64,000 nt of DNA from Candidatus Symbiopectobacterium sp. NZEC151 (lineage in GTDB: Bacteria; Pseudomonadota; Gammaproteobacteria; Enterobacterales; Enterobacteriaceae). The stretch's first letter is position 1, and each line of letters begins with the position of its first letter. The notes under the pieces were generated by a model, which was not told the DNA's origin, did not search any database, and saw only the letters and a program-made list of their open reading frames with translations. Shown here piece by piece: positions 36,985 through 46,046 of the stretch. The DNA lies in contig NZ_JAGFPE010000003.1 in the NCBI RefSeq assembly GCF_025962655.1, forward strand, positions 124,001 through 188,000, given 5' to 3'. Position numbers and translations under genes: made by a program.

Positions 36985-37973
36985 TTCACATTTCTCTCTT
37001 GGCGAGTCTCGTCTTTGCAGGCCTCGCCCTTAACGACGCGTTGCACAAAATAACGAGGGCGAGCACGCACATCGTTGTAAATACGGCCAATATATTCACC
37101 CAGTATTCCCATCCCCACGAACTGCGCGCCAATAAAGCTGAACAGCAAGGCGAACAACATGAAAACACCCTCGGCCGCCCATTCGGGCCCGAATACCAGA
37201 CGCAACGCCACCAGCACAAAGGTCAGCAAGAACCCGGACAGCGCGATGGCGCTACCGATCACGCTGAGCAGACGCAAAGGGGTGGTGGTCAGGCAGGTCA
37301 CCAGGTCATACATCAGGCTGATCAAACCGATCACACTGTACTTGGAATCACCGTGCAGGCGCTCAGCGTGCTCGACAGGAATCTCCGTCGCCTTACGCGC
37401 AAAGATATTGGCCAGGATGGGGATAAAGGTGCTGCGTTCGTGGCAGGTCAACATGGCATCGACAATATGGCGTCGATAAGCGCGTAGCATACAGCCATAA
37501 TCGCCCATGGCCTTGCCGGTGGTGCGCTGGATAAAACGGTTTATCAGGCGCGATGACATTTTGCGAAACAGGCTATCCTGGCGGTTTTGGCGCACCGAGC
37601 CCACTACGTCATAGCCCTCATCGGCCTTTGCCACCAGACGCGGGATCTCTTCCGGCGGATTCTGGAGATCGGCATCCAGCGTAATGATCAAATCGCCCGT
37701 CACATGGCTGAACCCCGCCATGATCGCGGCGTGCTGGCCGTAATTCCGGTTAAGCAATACGGCGATCGTGTGGCTATCCGGCATTTCGCTGAATTGCGTC
37801 ATCAGTCGCGCCGAGTTGTCATTGCTGCCATCGTCGACCAGCACAATCTCATAGGCCTTACCCAGCGTCTCACAGGTAGCCAACGTGCGCTGAATCAGCG
37901 TGGGCAGGCTCTCCTGCTCGTTGAATACCGGGATGACAACGGAGACTTTGTTTATCGGTGGCAAGGTGAACAT
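36981..37973 (-). CDS. arnC: Undecaprenyl-phosphate 4-deoxy-4-formamido-L-arabinose transferase ArnC
   Basis: GT2 glycosyltransferase of 330 residues that attaches Ara4FN to undecaprenyl phosphate. It has the [15 protein letters not shown] start, [18 protein letters not shown] metal site, RQDSLFRK and [19 protein letters not shown]. Two C-terminal membrane helices follow ([21 protein letters not shown] and [21 protein letters not shown]). I start at [11 protein letters not shown] (37973), as in E. coli ArnC, one base after the arnB stop; the longer frame reads into arnB. Confidence 0.96.
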   Translation of the reverse strand: MFTLPPINKVSVVIPVFNEQESLPTLIQRTLATCETLGKAYEIVLVDDGSNDNSARLMTQFSEMPDSHTIAVLLNRNYGQHAAIMAGFSHVTGDLIITLDADLQNPPEEIPRLVAKADEGYDVVGSVRQNRQDSLFRKMSSRLINRFIQRTTGKAMGDYGCMLRAYRRHIVDAMLTCHERSTFIPILANIFARKATEIPVEHAERLHGDSKYSVIGLISLMYDLVTCLTTTPLRLLSVIGSAIALSGFLLTFVLVALRLVFGPEWAAEGVFMLFALLFSFIGAQFVGMGILGEYIGRIYNDVRARPRYFVQRVVKGEACKDETRQERNVK

Positions 37974-37974
37974 A

Positions 37975-39114
37975 TCAACCGCAGGCAAGTTTGCGCAGCG
38001 CATCGATAACGCGTGATGTGTCGTCATGGGTCATATCCGGAAACAGGGGAATGGATAACAGGCGCTCGCTGTTCCATTCCGTATGAGGAAGTTCAAGTGC
38101 GGGAAAACGCTCACGGTAATACTTCTGGGTATGGACCGCGCGAAAATGCAGACCGGTGCCAATCCCTTGTGCTTGCAGCGCGGCCATTAATGCATCGCGT
38201 GAAATACCGCAGCGTTCAGCATCCACACGCAAGATAAACAGATGCCAGGCGTGGTGATGCGGCCATTCAGGCAGACTTAGCGGCAGCAGTGGCGTATCGG
38301 CAAGCTCAGATAAATAGCGCTGCGCAATCTCCTGACGCCGTTGGTTAACGTGCGCCAGCTTGCCAAATTGCACTAACGCAATGGCAGCATGAATATCACT
38401 GAGATTGTATTTGTAGCCCGGTGTTATTACTTCTGCCTGGGGTGCACGTCCCTGTGCAAGTCTGTCGTAAGCATTCACGCCCAGGCCGTGAAATTTAAGA
38501 CTACGGATACGCTCGGCAAGCTGGTCATCATCCGTGACCACCAGTCCGCCCTCAGCGCTGGTCATATTTTTGATGGCATGAAAGGAGAAAATCGCGGTGC
38601 CTTGCGCCCCGACGGGGGCGCCGCGATACTCAGCCCCAACGGCATGAGCGGCATCTTCAATAACGGGAATGCCGTGACGATGACCAATAGCGCGAATCCC
38701 ATCCATATCGGCCGGCGCACCAGCATAATGCACCGGAATAATGGCACGCGTACGCGGCGTGATAGCGGCAGCAATGGCCTCCGGCGTAACCATCAGCGTA
38801 TCGCGATCGACGTCCACCATCACCGGCACAGCGCCGAGCAAGACAATCATGTTGAGGGTAGAAACCCAGGTCAGCGAGGGGGTAATGACTTCATCGCCAG
38901 GGGAGATATCCAGCGCCATCAAGGTTACATGCATCCCGCCCGTCGCAGAACTGACAGCAATGGCGTGCTTGTTGCCGGTTAGCGAACAAAAAGCAGCTTC
39001 CAATTGCTGATTTTTTGGCCCTGAGGTGATCCACCCGGATAACATGACCGCATTCACGGCAGCAATCTCCTCCTCTCCCAGAGAGGGGCGAGAGAAAGGT
39101 AAAAAATCAAGCAT
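37975..39114 (-). CDS. arnB: UDP-4-amino-4-deoxy-L-arabinose aminotransferase ArnB
   Basis: PLP-dependent DegT/DnrJ aminotransferase, 379 residues, first gene of the operon. It converts the UDP-4-keto sugar made by ArnA into UDP-L-Ara4N using glutamate. Features: [40 protein letters not shown] and the PLP Lys in [15 protein letters not shown]. The 397-base upstream gap holds the operon's control region, including a PhoP-like box. Confidence 0.96.
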   Translation of the reverse strand: MLDFLPFSRPSLGEEEIAAVNAVMLSGWITSGPKNQQLEAAFCSLTGNKHAIAVSSATGGMHVTLMALDISPGDEVITPSLTWVSTLNMIVLLGAVPVMVDVDRDTLMVTPEAIAAAITPRTRAIIPVHYAGAPADMDGIRAIGHRHGIPVIEDAAHAVGAEYRGAPVGAQGTAIFSFHAIKNMTSAEGGLVVTDDDQLAERIRSLKFHGLGVNAYDRLAQGRAPQAEVITPGYKYNLSDIHAAIALVQFGKLAHVNQRRQEIAQRYLSELADTPLLPLSLPEWPHHHAWHLFILRVDAERCGISRDALMAALQAQGIGTGLHFRAVHTQKYYRERFPALELPHTEWNSERLLSIPLFPDMTHDDTSRVIDALRKLACG

Positions 39115-39320
39115 GACAATATCCTGGTGATAAAATAATAAACGTAAAAAACATCATGATTTCACCGCCTTAATTTCTATTACTCCCTGAAAGGAAATAA
39201 GAAAAAAGTTGGCTGGTAAATATAGTCGAGCCCTGTTTTTTAACCATTACAAATAATGATACAGGTACGCATTACTAAAATAACTCAGATGAACACCCTA
39301 AACACGTCTCATCCGAACTG

Positions 39321-39337
39321 TGTTTAAAATACGTTTA
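39321..39337 (+). promoter_or_regulatory. PhoP-like box upstream of arnB
   Basis: TGTTTA-AAATA-CGTTTA, a direct repeat with the five-base spacing of the PhoP box, about 207 bases upstream of arnB. It reads on the opposite strand to the gene. The rest of 39115-39511 is AT-rich and without a gene; no clear PmrA box was found. Confidence 0.45.
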
Positions 39338-39511
39338 ATAAAGCGATTAAATTAAAAGTTCAATCGTCTCTTCTTATTTTATATATTCATTGAGGTTTTA
39401 TTTAAAAAACAATAATAGCCATTGACGTCACAATAACATCACGTTCAAAAATAAAAATCACATTACCACTGCGTAAATGATTGTAGGGCGGGGTCGATAT
39501 TGAGGTGTTAT

Positions 39512-40054
39512 TTAAGCGAAAGGCGTCAGCGAAATTGCCTGAATTTCACATTGAATCAAGCACTCTCCACAGCCATGACAACGCGTGCTGTCCACATCAG
39601 GCAACCCACGCTCACTGAGGGAAAGCGCCTGACTTGGGCAGGTATCGATGCAACTGCGGCAATGACGTTGCTGACTGATGCAGGTGGCACCGATCGCCGG
39701 ACGTAATCCGGTATCAAAGTGTGCCTGTGGCAATAGCGCCCCCGACGGGCAGTGCGAAATACATGTCTGACAGCCATCGCAGCTGGCGTACTCGATAGCC
39801 AACTGCGGATAACCCTCGTCATTGACGATCAACACGCCCATCGGGCAAGCGTTAACGCACTGCTGGCAACGATTGCACTGTTGATAAAACTGCGGTGCAG
39901 GCAGCGCACCGGGAGGAAGTGGCGCACGCGGTTGGGCGCGATCGGGTAGCGACTCTCGCGGATGCGAAGCGTTAAGAAAGGCGCGGAATAACCCGCGCCG
40001 ACTGACGTAGCGATGAGACAAATACCCGCGATAGTAGCGCTCATCCTTTTCCAT
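39512..40054 (-). CDS. NapF-like polyferredoxin
   Basis: 180-residue cytoplasmic iron-sulfur protein with four Cys-rich clusters: CNRCQQCVNACP, CDGCQTCISHCP, CRSCIDTCP and CHGCGECLIQCE. The pattern and N-terminal arginine-rich stretch (LSHRYVSRRGLFRAF) match NapF, usually found with periplasmic nitrate reductase. Here it ends the dms operon instead and may help deliver or protect iron-sulfur clusters for the DMSO reductase. Start overlaps the chaperone stop by one base. Confidence 0.9.
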   Translation of the reverse strand: MEKDERYYRGYLSHRYVSRRGLFRAFLNASHPRESLPDRAQPRAPLPPGALPAPQFYQQCNRCQQCVNACPMGVLIVNDEGYPQLAIEYASCDGCQTCISHCPSGALLPQAHFDTGLRPAIGATCISQQRHCRSCIDTCPSQALSLSERGLPDVDSTRCHGCGECLIQCEIQAISLTPFA

Positions 40055-40647
40055 CAGAAAAACATCCGTGGCGTTTCGGGCTGCAACCCATAATGACGCT
40101 GCATGCCCCGTAGCAGCAATCGGGTTACCGCTGCCAGTTGGGCATAGAACGGGCTGTGAGGATTTTGCTGTAAGCGTTCCAGATAGCGATCGCTCCAGGG
40201 CAGCAAATACGTTTCCAGCAGCGTGTGTGCCGCCTGCTCTTTCTCTTGTTCCAACAGTGCCGCGAACGCCAGCAGCATCAACCCGAACTGATCCTCAGGC
40301 TCCTGCTGCACACCGGTAAACGACAGCCCGTGCTGGTGCAGAAAAGCACGATAACGCACCGTACTTTCTCCCATTAGCAGGTTGTCGTTTTCCAGATAAA
40401 CCGACGCCCAAGGCGGTGCAAACATCTCTCCCTGCCCTTCGAACAGCACCGAGTGTTGCCAGATAAACGCTTCTGCATCAGGCACCGGCCAGCGCTGACA
40501 CAGCGCTTCCATTTCGGTGCGTTCTGCCCAGGGACACAGCGCAGGCAGCGCAGATAAGCTCGCAACGATCGCCTGCACATCGGGGTGTGTCGGCGGGTAG
40601 TAAAAGAGTGCGCCTAAAAAACGCGGCAACACGGCAATAGATGACAT
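40054..40647 (-). CDS. dmsD: TorD/DmsD-family maturation chaperone
   Basis: 197-residue all-helical cytosolic chaperone that binds the Tat signal of the catalytic subunit and aids molybdenum cofactor loading. It has the family-typical LGALFYYPP start, PWASVYLENDNLLMGEST, an EPEDQFGLMLLAFAALLE block and the LPWSDRYLERLQ motif. It sits between dmsC and the NapF-like gene in the same operon. It could equally be named a TorD-like protein; DmsD is chosen from context. Confidence 0.9.
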   Translation of the reverse strand: MSSIAVLPRFLGALFYYPPTHPDVQAIVASLSALPALCPWAERTEMEALCQRWPVPDAEAFIWQHSVLFEGQGEMFAPPWASVYLENDNLLMGESTVRYRAFLHQHGLSFTGVQQEPEDQFGLMLLAFAALLEQEKEQAAHTLLETYLLPWSDRYLERLQQNPHSPFYAQLAAVTRLLLRGMQRHYGLQPETPRMFF

Positions 40648-40702
40648 CGGGCTCTCCCCTTAGGATACCGCCCTGGGCAATAGCTTGCAGGGCGGCACGG
40701 CA

Positions 40703-41479
40703 TTACATCGGCAACGTCCACAGGTTGTAGAACGCGACACGGCCCGCCAGCTCAGCGACAATCACCACCAGCGCACTGGCCGCCAGCAGTGAGCGTCCGG
40801 TTTTATAACGGACATGCACCATCGCCCCGACTACCCCCACGGCGAGCAGAACTGCTTGCGCACTGAACCAGGCAAGCTGTGCACTGGTTAGCGCACTGTC
40901 TGCGCTCATCAAGGTTGCCATGTAGCCCGGACGCAGGCAGAAGCTCACCAGCGTCGCCAATACGCTCACGGCCAGCCCAATCCGGCGCGCACCCAATACC
41001 GCCGCCAGCGCACCGCCGCCAATCATTGGCGTCAGCAGCATCATCAACAGCGTGTAGTTGGTGTTCCAGGTCGCTACTGTCGGCAACTGATAAATGCGCG
41101 GGATAGCCAACAAGAACAGCACCCCCACCACGGCGGCAATCCAGGTCAGCGCGCTGAACAGGCGCTGTGCGCCGCGATTAAGCAGCAACCCCAGCGCCCC
41201 GAGGCCGCCGAACGCGCAAAACAGCGACGAAAGCACGATTTCGTTGCTCATCGGCGAGTGCCCGGCGCGCAGCAGCACGTTCATGGCACGCAGTGGCTGC
41301 CCGAGATGCAGCCCCGCAATCGGCAAGGCCAGACCAAACAGACACATTGCAGCAAACAGCCCAATCGCTAACGGCCGCGCCTCCAGCTGTTTTAACGTCC
41401 TCGCCACCAACAGCAGAATAAACGCTCCCACCGCACTCTGCGTAAGCACGGTAAAAAACACCAAAGGCAACTCATGCAT
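40703..41479 (-). CDS. dmsC: DMSO reductase membrane anchor DmsC
   Basis: Inner-membrane subunit of 258 residues with eight predicted segments, which takes electrons from menaquinol and anchors DmsAB. It has MHELPLVFFTVLTQSAVGAF at the start, HLGQPLRAMNVLL and SPMSNEIV with the quinol-site residues, and GRVAFYNLW near the end. The start at 41479 overlaps dmsB by eight bases. Confidence 0.94.
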   Translation of the reverse strand: MHELPLVFFTVLTQSAVGAFILLLVARTLKQLEARPLAIGLFAAMCLFGLALPIAGLHLGQPLRAMNVLLRAGHSPMSNEIVLSSLFCAFGGLGALGLLLNRGAQRLFSALTWIAAVVGVLFLLAIPRIYQLPTVATWNTNYTLLMMLLTPMIGGGALAAVLGARRIGLAVSVLATLVSFCLRPGYMATLMSADSALTSAQLAWFSAQAVLLAVGVVGAMVHVRYKTGRSLLAASALVVIVAELAGRVAFYNLWTLPM

Positions 41480-42098
41480 GGCGCACCTCCTGCAAGTTTT
41501 GAATAGCACCGTCTTTATCGCCGCTCGGCCGCGCTTTCGGGTGCGGTTTGACGATCAGATTCGGGTGCGTCAGCGACGCAGAAGGCAACGGTGCGATCTG
41601 GTTTTCAGTACCGTATTTGGCACGCAGTTCATCAATGGGCCCAAAATCCAGCGCGCGCTGCGGACAGGAATCGACACAGATCGGGCGCAGATTTTTCTGT
41701 AATCGATCCAGACAGCCGTCGCATTTGCGCATCACCTTGGCGTGTGCATCAAACTGCGGCGCACCGTAGGGGCAACGCATCTCACAGTAACGGCAGCCAA
41801 CGCACACGTTCTCATCCACCAGCACCAGCCCATCTTCTTTGCGCTTGTGCATGGCACCGGTCGGACAACCGGCCACACAGGTCGGATCGTCACAGTGGTT
41901 ACAGGCGATCGACAGGTAGTAACTGTAGGTGTCGTTTTGCCAGGACTCGCCCTCTTTCACCCAACTGCCGCCGCCGTATTCATAGACCCGGCGCAGCTTC
42001 GGCCCAAGATCCAGATCTTTATTATCCTTACAGCTGACCTGACAGGTTTTGCAGCCCGAGCAGCGCGAGGAGTCAACGAAAAAGCCATATTGTGTCAT
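41472..42098 (-). CDS. dmsB: DMSO reductase iron-sulfur subunit DmsB
   Basis: 208-residue electron-transfer subunit with four 4Fe-4S sets, visible as CSGCKTCQVSCKD, CDDPTCVAGCPTGAM, CVGCRYCEMRCP and CDGCLDRL...CVDSCP. It begins MTQYGFFVDSSRC, the normal DmsB start. Lies 13 bases after dmsA. Confidence 0.96.
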   Translation of the reverse strand: MTQYGFFVDSSRCSGCKTCQVSCKDNKDLDLGPKLRRVYEYGGGSWVKEGESWQNDTYSYYLSIACNHCDDPTCVAGCPTGAMHKRKEDGLVLVDENVCVGCRYCEMRCPYGAPQFDAHAKVMRKCDGCLDRLQKNLRPICVDSCPQRALDFGPIDELRAKYGTENQIAPLPSASLTHPNLIVKPHPKARPSGDKDGAIQNLQEVRHA

Positions 42099-42111
42099 CA
42101 GTCATATCCCC

Positions 42112-44547
42112 TTAAGCGCGCTGAATCTCAACCAGGTTGGTATGTTGCGGATTGCCTTTCGCCAGCGGCGAAGGATCCTGGGAAGTCAGGGTGTTGATGC
42201 ACCCGCCAACATCGACACCCGCGCTGTCAAGGCGTGTCCAGGCCCCTTGCGGCATAGCGGCGACGCCCGGGAGAATGCGGGGAGTGACCTTGCAGGGAAT
42301 TTCCACCACACCGCGATCGTTAAATACACGCACGCGATCGCCAGATTTCAGTTGGCGCGCGGCCGCATCGATCGGGTTGATCCAGACTTCATCCGGTGCC
42401 GCTTCATGCAGGAATTGCACGTTACTGTAGGTAGAGTGGGTGTGGCCCTTGGTATGGAACCCACTGAGTTGCAGCGGATATTTGGCCGTCATGGTTTTAT
42501 TGAGATGAGATTCACGCACCACGCAAAACTCAGGGATCGCCGGAATACGATCGCCTTCGGGTAGCGTCCAGGTTTGAGCCAGTTTCGCTAGCGCTTCGGA
42601 ATAGATCTCGATCTTGCCTGACGGTGTTTTCAGCGGATTGGCCTGCGGATCAGCCCGGAAATCCAGAAAAGCGATGCTCTGTTTTTCCGTCGCGATCTGT
42701 TGATCGATAACACCCTTCTCTTTCGCAACCGACCATTCTGGCAAGTAAGTGCGTTTCTCTTTCACCTGCTGGTAATGTTTTTCTACCCACTGCGCCTGCG
42801 TGCGGCCTTCGGTGAATTGCTCTTTCAGTCCCAGATGACCGGCAATATCAGCACAAATATCGTAGGTGCTACGCACTTCCCACATCGGCGTGATGGTTTT
42901 CTGGATAGCGATCATGTAGTTGTGCGAGCCCGTTGAATACGAGCTATCAACCAGATCTTCCGCTTCCAGATAGCTGGTTTCCGGCAACAGGATATCGGCG
43001 AACTTGGCGCTGGGTGTGATGTGGTTATCAATCACCACGATGGTTTCACACAAGGTGTCATCCGCCAGAATTTTGCGCGTGCGGTTGATATCACCGTGTT
43101 GGTTCAACAGCGCCTGCCCAGCCTGATTGACCACCATCTTAATGCCGACGCGCAGCTTATCTGCGCCTTTCACGCCCATGGTAGTGGCCGTCATTTTTTC
43201 GGGATTAAGAATGGCATCCGTCCAGAGGTAACAAGGGATCGAGGTTTTGATCGGGTTGCTGCCCACCGGCAAGGTTGGAACACCGTAAGGTGTGCCATAA
43301 GGCCAGTTACCGTTGTTGGTGCCCTGCAAGCCAAAGTGACCGGTGAGCGCTGGCAACGTCTGGATAGCGCGCACGGTTTGCTCGCCGTTGGCGTGGCGCT
43401 GCGGCCCCCAGCCCTGACCGATATAGCAGGCACGTGCGCCCGCGATTTCCCGCGCCAATTGACGAATGCGCACCGCCGGAATGCCCGTGACGTTCGCCGC
43501 CCATTCCGGCGTTTTGGCAATGCCATCTGGCCCGGTTCCCAGAATATAATCCTTGTAGCTGGCATTCGGTGCCGCAGACGCGGGCAACGTGCTGGCATCA
43601 AACCCGACGCTGTAACGGTTGACCAACGCTTCGTCGATCAGGTTTTCGCTAATCAGGGTGTGAGCCAACCCCGCGACCAACGCCGCATCGGTGGTCGGGC
43701 GAATCGCCAGCCATTCGGCATGCTCGGTGATGACGGAATCGGTGTAACGCGGATCGATGATCACCACGCGAGCCTGAGATTTTTCTAACGCACGGCGCAA
43801 CTCTTCCACCTGTCCGCCGCCGGACATACGAGTTTCCGACAGATTGAGGCCAAAAAACACCACCAGATCGGAATGAGCAATTTGCGTAAAGTGGCTGCCG
43901 ACATAGGTGCCGTGCGTGTACGGCGTGGCGGTGGCGATTTGCGCGGTAGAGTAGGTGTTGTGATAGTTCAGGTAGCCGCCCGTCAGGTTCAGCAGGCGTT
44001 TCCACGCGTGCGTTCCCTGATTGTGGTAATAGGCACCGGATTGATAGTTGTAGTAGATCGCCTCATTGCCATATTTCTCAGCAATGCGCTTCATTTCCGA
44101 GGCGACAAACGCGGTCGCCTCTTCCCAGCTGATGCGTTTGAATTTGCCTTCACCGCGTTTACCGACACGCTTCATCGGGTATTTAATACGGTCCGGGCTG
44201 TAAACACGCCAGCGGTTAGAACGCCCGCGTAGGCAAGGGCGAATCTGGTGTTCACCGAACACGCTGTCATCTTTGGCATCTTCCGGCTCGATACGCACGA
44301 TGCGATCGTCCTTCACAATCACCTTCAGAGGGCAGCGGCTGCCGCAGTTGACCAAACACGCGCTGTGGCGAACGGTTTCATTGTCGTTCACCACACCGGT
44401 CGGCGTCACCGCAGGTTGTGCATTGGCAGAAAACGGCAAGGTGATGGCACTGGTAATCGCCACCGCCGAACCGATCTTGGCAGCATCGATCACCGCGTCC
44501 CGACGAGATATTTCCTGATGTAAAAGGTCTTCAATAATTTTCTTCAT
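42112..44547 (-). CDS. dmsA: DMSO reductase catalytic subunit DmsA
   Basis: Molybdopterin enzyme of 811 residues that reduces DMSO or related S/N-oxides on the outer face of the inner membrane during anaerobic growth. The Tat signal is SRRDAVIDAAKIGS with a hydrophobic stretch and cleavage after NAQA-like NAQP. The N-terminal cluster motif is CLVNCGSRCPLKV, followed by IRPCLRGRS. The Mo ligand Ser is in YLNYHNTYSTAQI. The ynfE/F paralogues are an alternative name, but the dmsABCD order favours dmsA. Confidence 0.95.
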   Translation of the reverse strand: MKKIIEDLLHQEISRRDAVIDAAKIGSAVAITSAITLPFSANAQPAVTPTGVVNDNETVRHSACLVNCGSRCPLKVIVKDDRIVRIEPEDAKDDSVFGEHQIRPCLRGRSNRWRVYSPDRIKYPMKRVGKRGEGKFKRISWEEATAFVASEMKRIAEKYGNEAIYYNYQSGAYYHNQGTHAWKRLLNLTGGYLNYHNTYSTAQIATATPYTHGTYVGSHFTQIAHSDLVVFFGLNLSETRMSGGGQVEELRRALEKSQARVVIIDPRYTDSVITEHAEWLAIRPTTDAALVAGLAHTLISENLIDEALVNRYSVGFDASTLPASAAPNASYKDYILGTGPDGIAKTPEWAANVTGIPAVRIRQLAREIAGARACYIGQGWGPQRHANGEQTVRAIQTLPALTGHFGLQGTNNGNWPYGTPYGVPTLPVGSNPIKTSIPCYLWTDAILNPEKMTATTMGVKGADKLRVGIKMVVNQAGQALLNQHGDINRTRKILADDTLCETIVVIDNHITPSAKFADILLPETSYLEAEDLVDSSYSTGSHNYMIAIQKTITPMWEVRSTYDICADIAGHLGLKEQFTEGRTQAQWVEKHYQQVKEKRTYLPEWSVAKEKGVIDQQIATEKQSIAFLDFRADPQANPLKTPSGKIEIYSEALAKLAQTWTLPEGDRIPAIPEFCVVRESHLNKTMTAKYPLQLSGFHTKGHTHSTYSNVQFLHEAAPDEVWINPIDAAARQLKSGDRVRVFNDRGVVEIPCKVTPRILPGVAAMPQGAWTRLDSAGVDVGGCINTLTSQDPSPLAKGNPQHTNLVEIQRA

Positions 44548-44577
44548 GATTATTATCCCACTTTGCTTACCCTGCTA

Positions 44578-44583
44578 ACCATA
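44578..44583 (-). promoter_or_regulatory. Predicted -10 element of the dms operon
   Basis: TATGGT on the minus strand, at the right distance from the FNR site for FNR-dependent transcription of dmsABC. Confidence 0.6.
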
Positions 44584-44605
44584 AAGGCTTGCTAATAATG
44601 TGGGA

Positions 44606-44619
44606 TTGATATCGATCAA
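44606..44619 (-). promoter_or_regulatory. FNR site of the dms promoter
   Basis: TTGATATCGATCAA is a perfect match to TTGAT-N4-ATCAA. With a -10 TATGGT at 44583-44578 (minus strand) the start of transcription falls near 44571, putting the site at -41, the class II activation position. Confidence 0.9.
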
Positions 44620-44634
44620 GCGGGTAAGGCCTAT

Positions 44635-44650
44635 TACCCCTAAAAGGGTA
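44635..44650 (-). promoter_or_regulatory. NarL/NarP 7-2-7 site
   Basis: TACCCCT-AA-AAGGGTA is an inverted pair of TACYYMT-type heptamers with a two-base gap, the arrangement bound by NarL and NarP. It lies 15 bases upstream of the FNR site, so nitrate probably modulates dms. The remaining AT-rich bases up to 44930 show no gene. Confidence 0.7.
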
Positions 44651-44930
44651 GAAATGTGATCGTGACAAGGCGTTATTTACTTAAATACATAGCGATTTTG
44701 GTGTTAAATGCTGCCTTTTTGCAAAAACGCAGGTAATGATAATGATATTTATTGCCATTTATGAATAGTATTTCATCTATATATAAGTAAGTGAAAATAT
44801 CACGACACAGGATTTGTAAAAAATATTTACCTTGAAGAACAAAAAATAGCCTATTAATTATTTATATATAAAATCAATAAGTTAAATAAAACCAATCTCA
44901 AACCCCGTCTCTGTCAATAAACAATGATAT

Positions 44931-44977
44931 GTTCCTCATTAGGGAACACTGGTTATACTGTTCCCCTAATGAGGAAC
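44931..44977. promoter_or_regulatory. Duplicated palindromic operator before higA
   Basis: GTTCCTCATTAGGGAAC (44931-44947) and GTTCCCCTAATGAGGAAC (44960-44977) form a large inverted repeat with a 12-base spacer; each arm is itself a GTTCC...GGAAC palindrome. Expected autoregulatory site of the antitoxin. Confidence 0.75.
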
Positions 44978-44994
44978 ATGTGAAGGTATATGAC

Positions 44995-45279
44995 ATGGTT
45001 ATGGCTAACCCCGCCCGCCCCGGCGACGTTATCGGGGAAATACTGGAAGATATGCACATCAGCCTGCGGCAATTCGCTAAAGCAATGGATATCGCCCCCT
45101 CTACAGCCAGCCGTCTGCTTTCCGGTCATACATCGGTTACACCTGAAATGGCGTTACGCCTGTCTGTTGTTGTCGGTAGCACACCGGAAACCTGGCTAAA
45201 AATTCAGGCAAACTACAGCCTGCACGAAGCAAAAAAAACCTTCGACTTGAGCCACCTGCATAAACTGTCTTTTGCGTAA
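44995..45279 (+). CDS. higA: HigA-family antitoxin, orphan
   Basis: 94-residue XRE/VapI-type DNA-binding protein: RPGDVIGEILEDMHISLRQFAKAMDIAPSTASRLLSGHTSVTPEMALRL contains the helix-turn-helix (about 25-60), followed by the HigA-typical PETWLKIQANYSLHEAKK. It would bind the operators just upstream. GAAGG lies eight bases before ATG 44995. The usual HigB toxin gene precedes higA, but nothing toxin-like is readable between dmsA and the operator, nor directly downstream. It may have a toxin elsewhere, be a relic, or act as an independent repressor. Confidence 0.88.
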   Translation: MVMANPARPGDVIGEILEDMHISLRQFAKAMDIAPSTASRLLSGHTSVTPEMALRLSVVVGSTPETWLKIQANYSLHEAKKTFDLSHLHKLSFA

Positions 45280-45426
45280 TAGTAAAAAATGTTGAGGCAT
45301 AGAGGGCTAAGTAGGGCGATATATTGACTATCAGCCCATGTTCCCGAGACGAACTTTTTGAATATCGATTTACAGACACTTCACGGTGCTACACACAACC
45401 ACAACGTTAGTGGTACTCACCCGCCG

Positions 45427-45588
45427 CTACCGGATGGTGAAAGGTGTGATATAGGCAATCCAGTCGTTCTGACAGGATAAATGCCAGAATGTCTGTCGCC
45501 TCAGACGGCTCAGCTCAACCGTTGCATACGCCAGCGCGCGACACTGATCGATAATCTCCTCCACGCCCAACGGTGTATTATCAAACAT
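45427..45588 (-). CDS. Small hypothetical protein, 53 residues
   Basis: Begins MFDNTPLGVEEIIDQCRALA and ends YITPFTIR. A good ribosome site (AAGGCGG, six bases upstream) and an ATG that overlaps the stop of the upstream ORF (ATGTTTGA) support a real two-gene unit. No family recognised; slightly Arg-rich in the middle (LSRLRRQTFWH). Small phage- or plasmid-derived genes often look like this. Confidence 0.5.
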   Translation of the reverse strand: MFDNTPLGVEEIIDQCRALAYATVELSRLRRQTFWHLSCQNDWIAYITPFTIR

Positions 45589-45703
45589 GGGGCACCGCCT
45601 TAGAGAGCAGTTGGCAACGCGTTAACGCCTTATCCTGCGGGGAGCCTCGATAAATACAGTACTGATATTTGAGGCGAGTTTGGGTAGACTGTGCGTCAGC
45701 CAT
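45581..45703 (-). CDS. Small hypothetical protein, 40 residues
   Basis: Begins MADAQSTQTRLKYQYCIYRG and ends LLSKAVPHV. Its stop overlaps the start of the 53-residue ORF, suggesting translational coupling. The ribosome site is weak. Function unknown. Confidence 0.4.
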   Translation of the reverse strand: MADAQSTQTRLKYQYCIYRGSPQDKALTRCQLLSKAVPHV

Positions 45704-45736
45704 GGTGATTGGGAAAATACACCCTCTTATTCGAAA

Positions 45737-45904
45737 GTGAAGCCGGTTGCAGAGGTGACCATTGAAAGAGACGGGCAATCAATCCCAGTTAACCAAGCAT
45801 CGCTTTGGAATGACCTCAAAAATGTAAATGTGAACTTCTCACAACGAGCAGTAGAGTTCTTTATTGAAAAGATAAGTCAAAAAAACCAATGTCACCCAAT
45901 TTAA
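45737..45904 (+). CDS. Doubtful small ORF or gene fragment
   Basis: Open frame VKPVAEVTIERDGQ...FFIEKISQKNQ on the plus strand, read from a GTG; a TTG lies upstream in frame. Codon use looks coding-like but there is no clear ribosome site. Possibly a remnant of a larger mobile-element gene. Confidence 0.25.
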   Translation: MKPVAEVTIERDGQSIPVNQASLWNDLKNVNVNFSQRAVEFFIEKISQKNQCHPI

Positions 45905-46046
45905 TTGCTGGGCATGATAAAACGTTACATTGGTTTAGTGACGGCAGCGAGAGTGTTATAGAGTAAGCGCTGATTATGCATAAACGGCTTGGGTATAGTG
46001 CGTAGGATGATAGGTACTAATTAAATTCATTTATGCATACCACAAC

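Noticed and set aside
38389..38982. 197-codon plus-strand ORF over arnB
   Set aside because: Antisense shadow; arnB is complete.
44700..44930. HigB toxin gene upstream of higA
   Set aside because: I read the AT-rich stretch in all frames for a RelE/HigB-like protein and found none.
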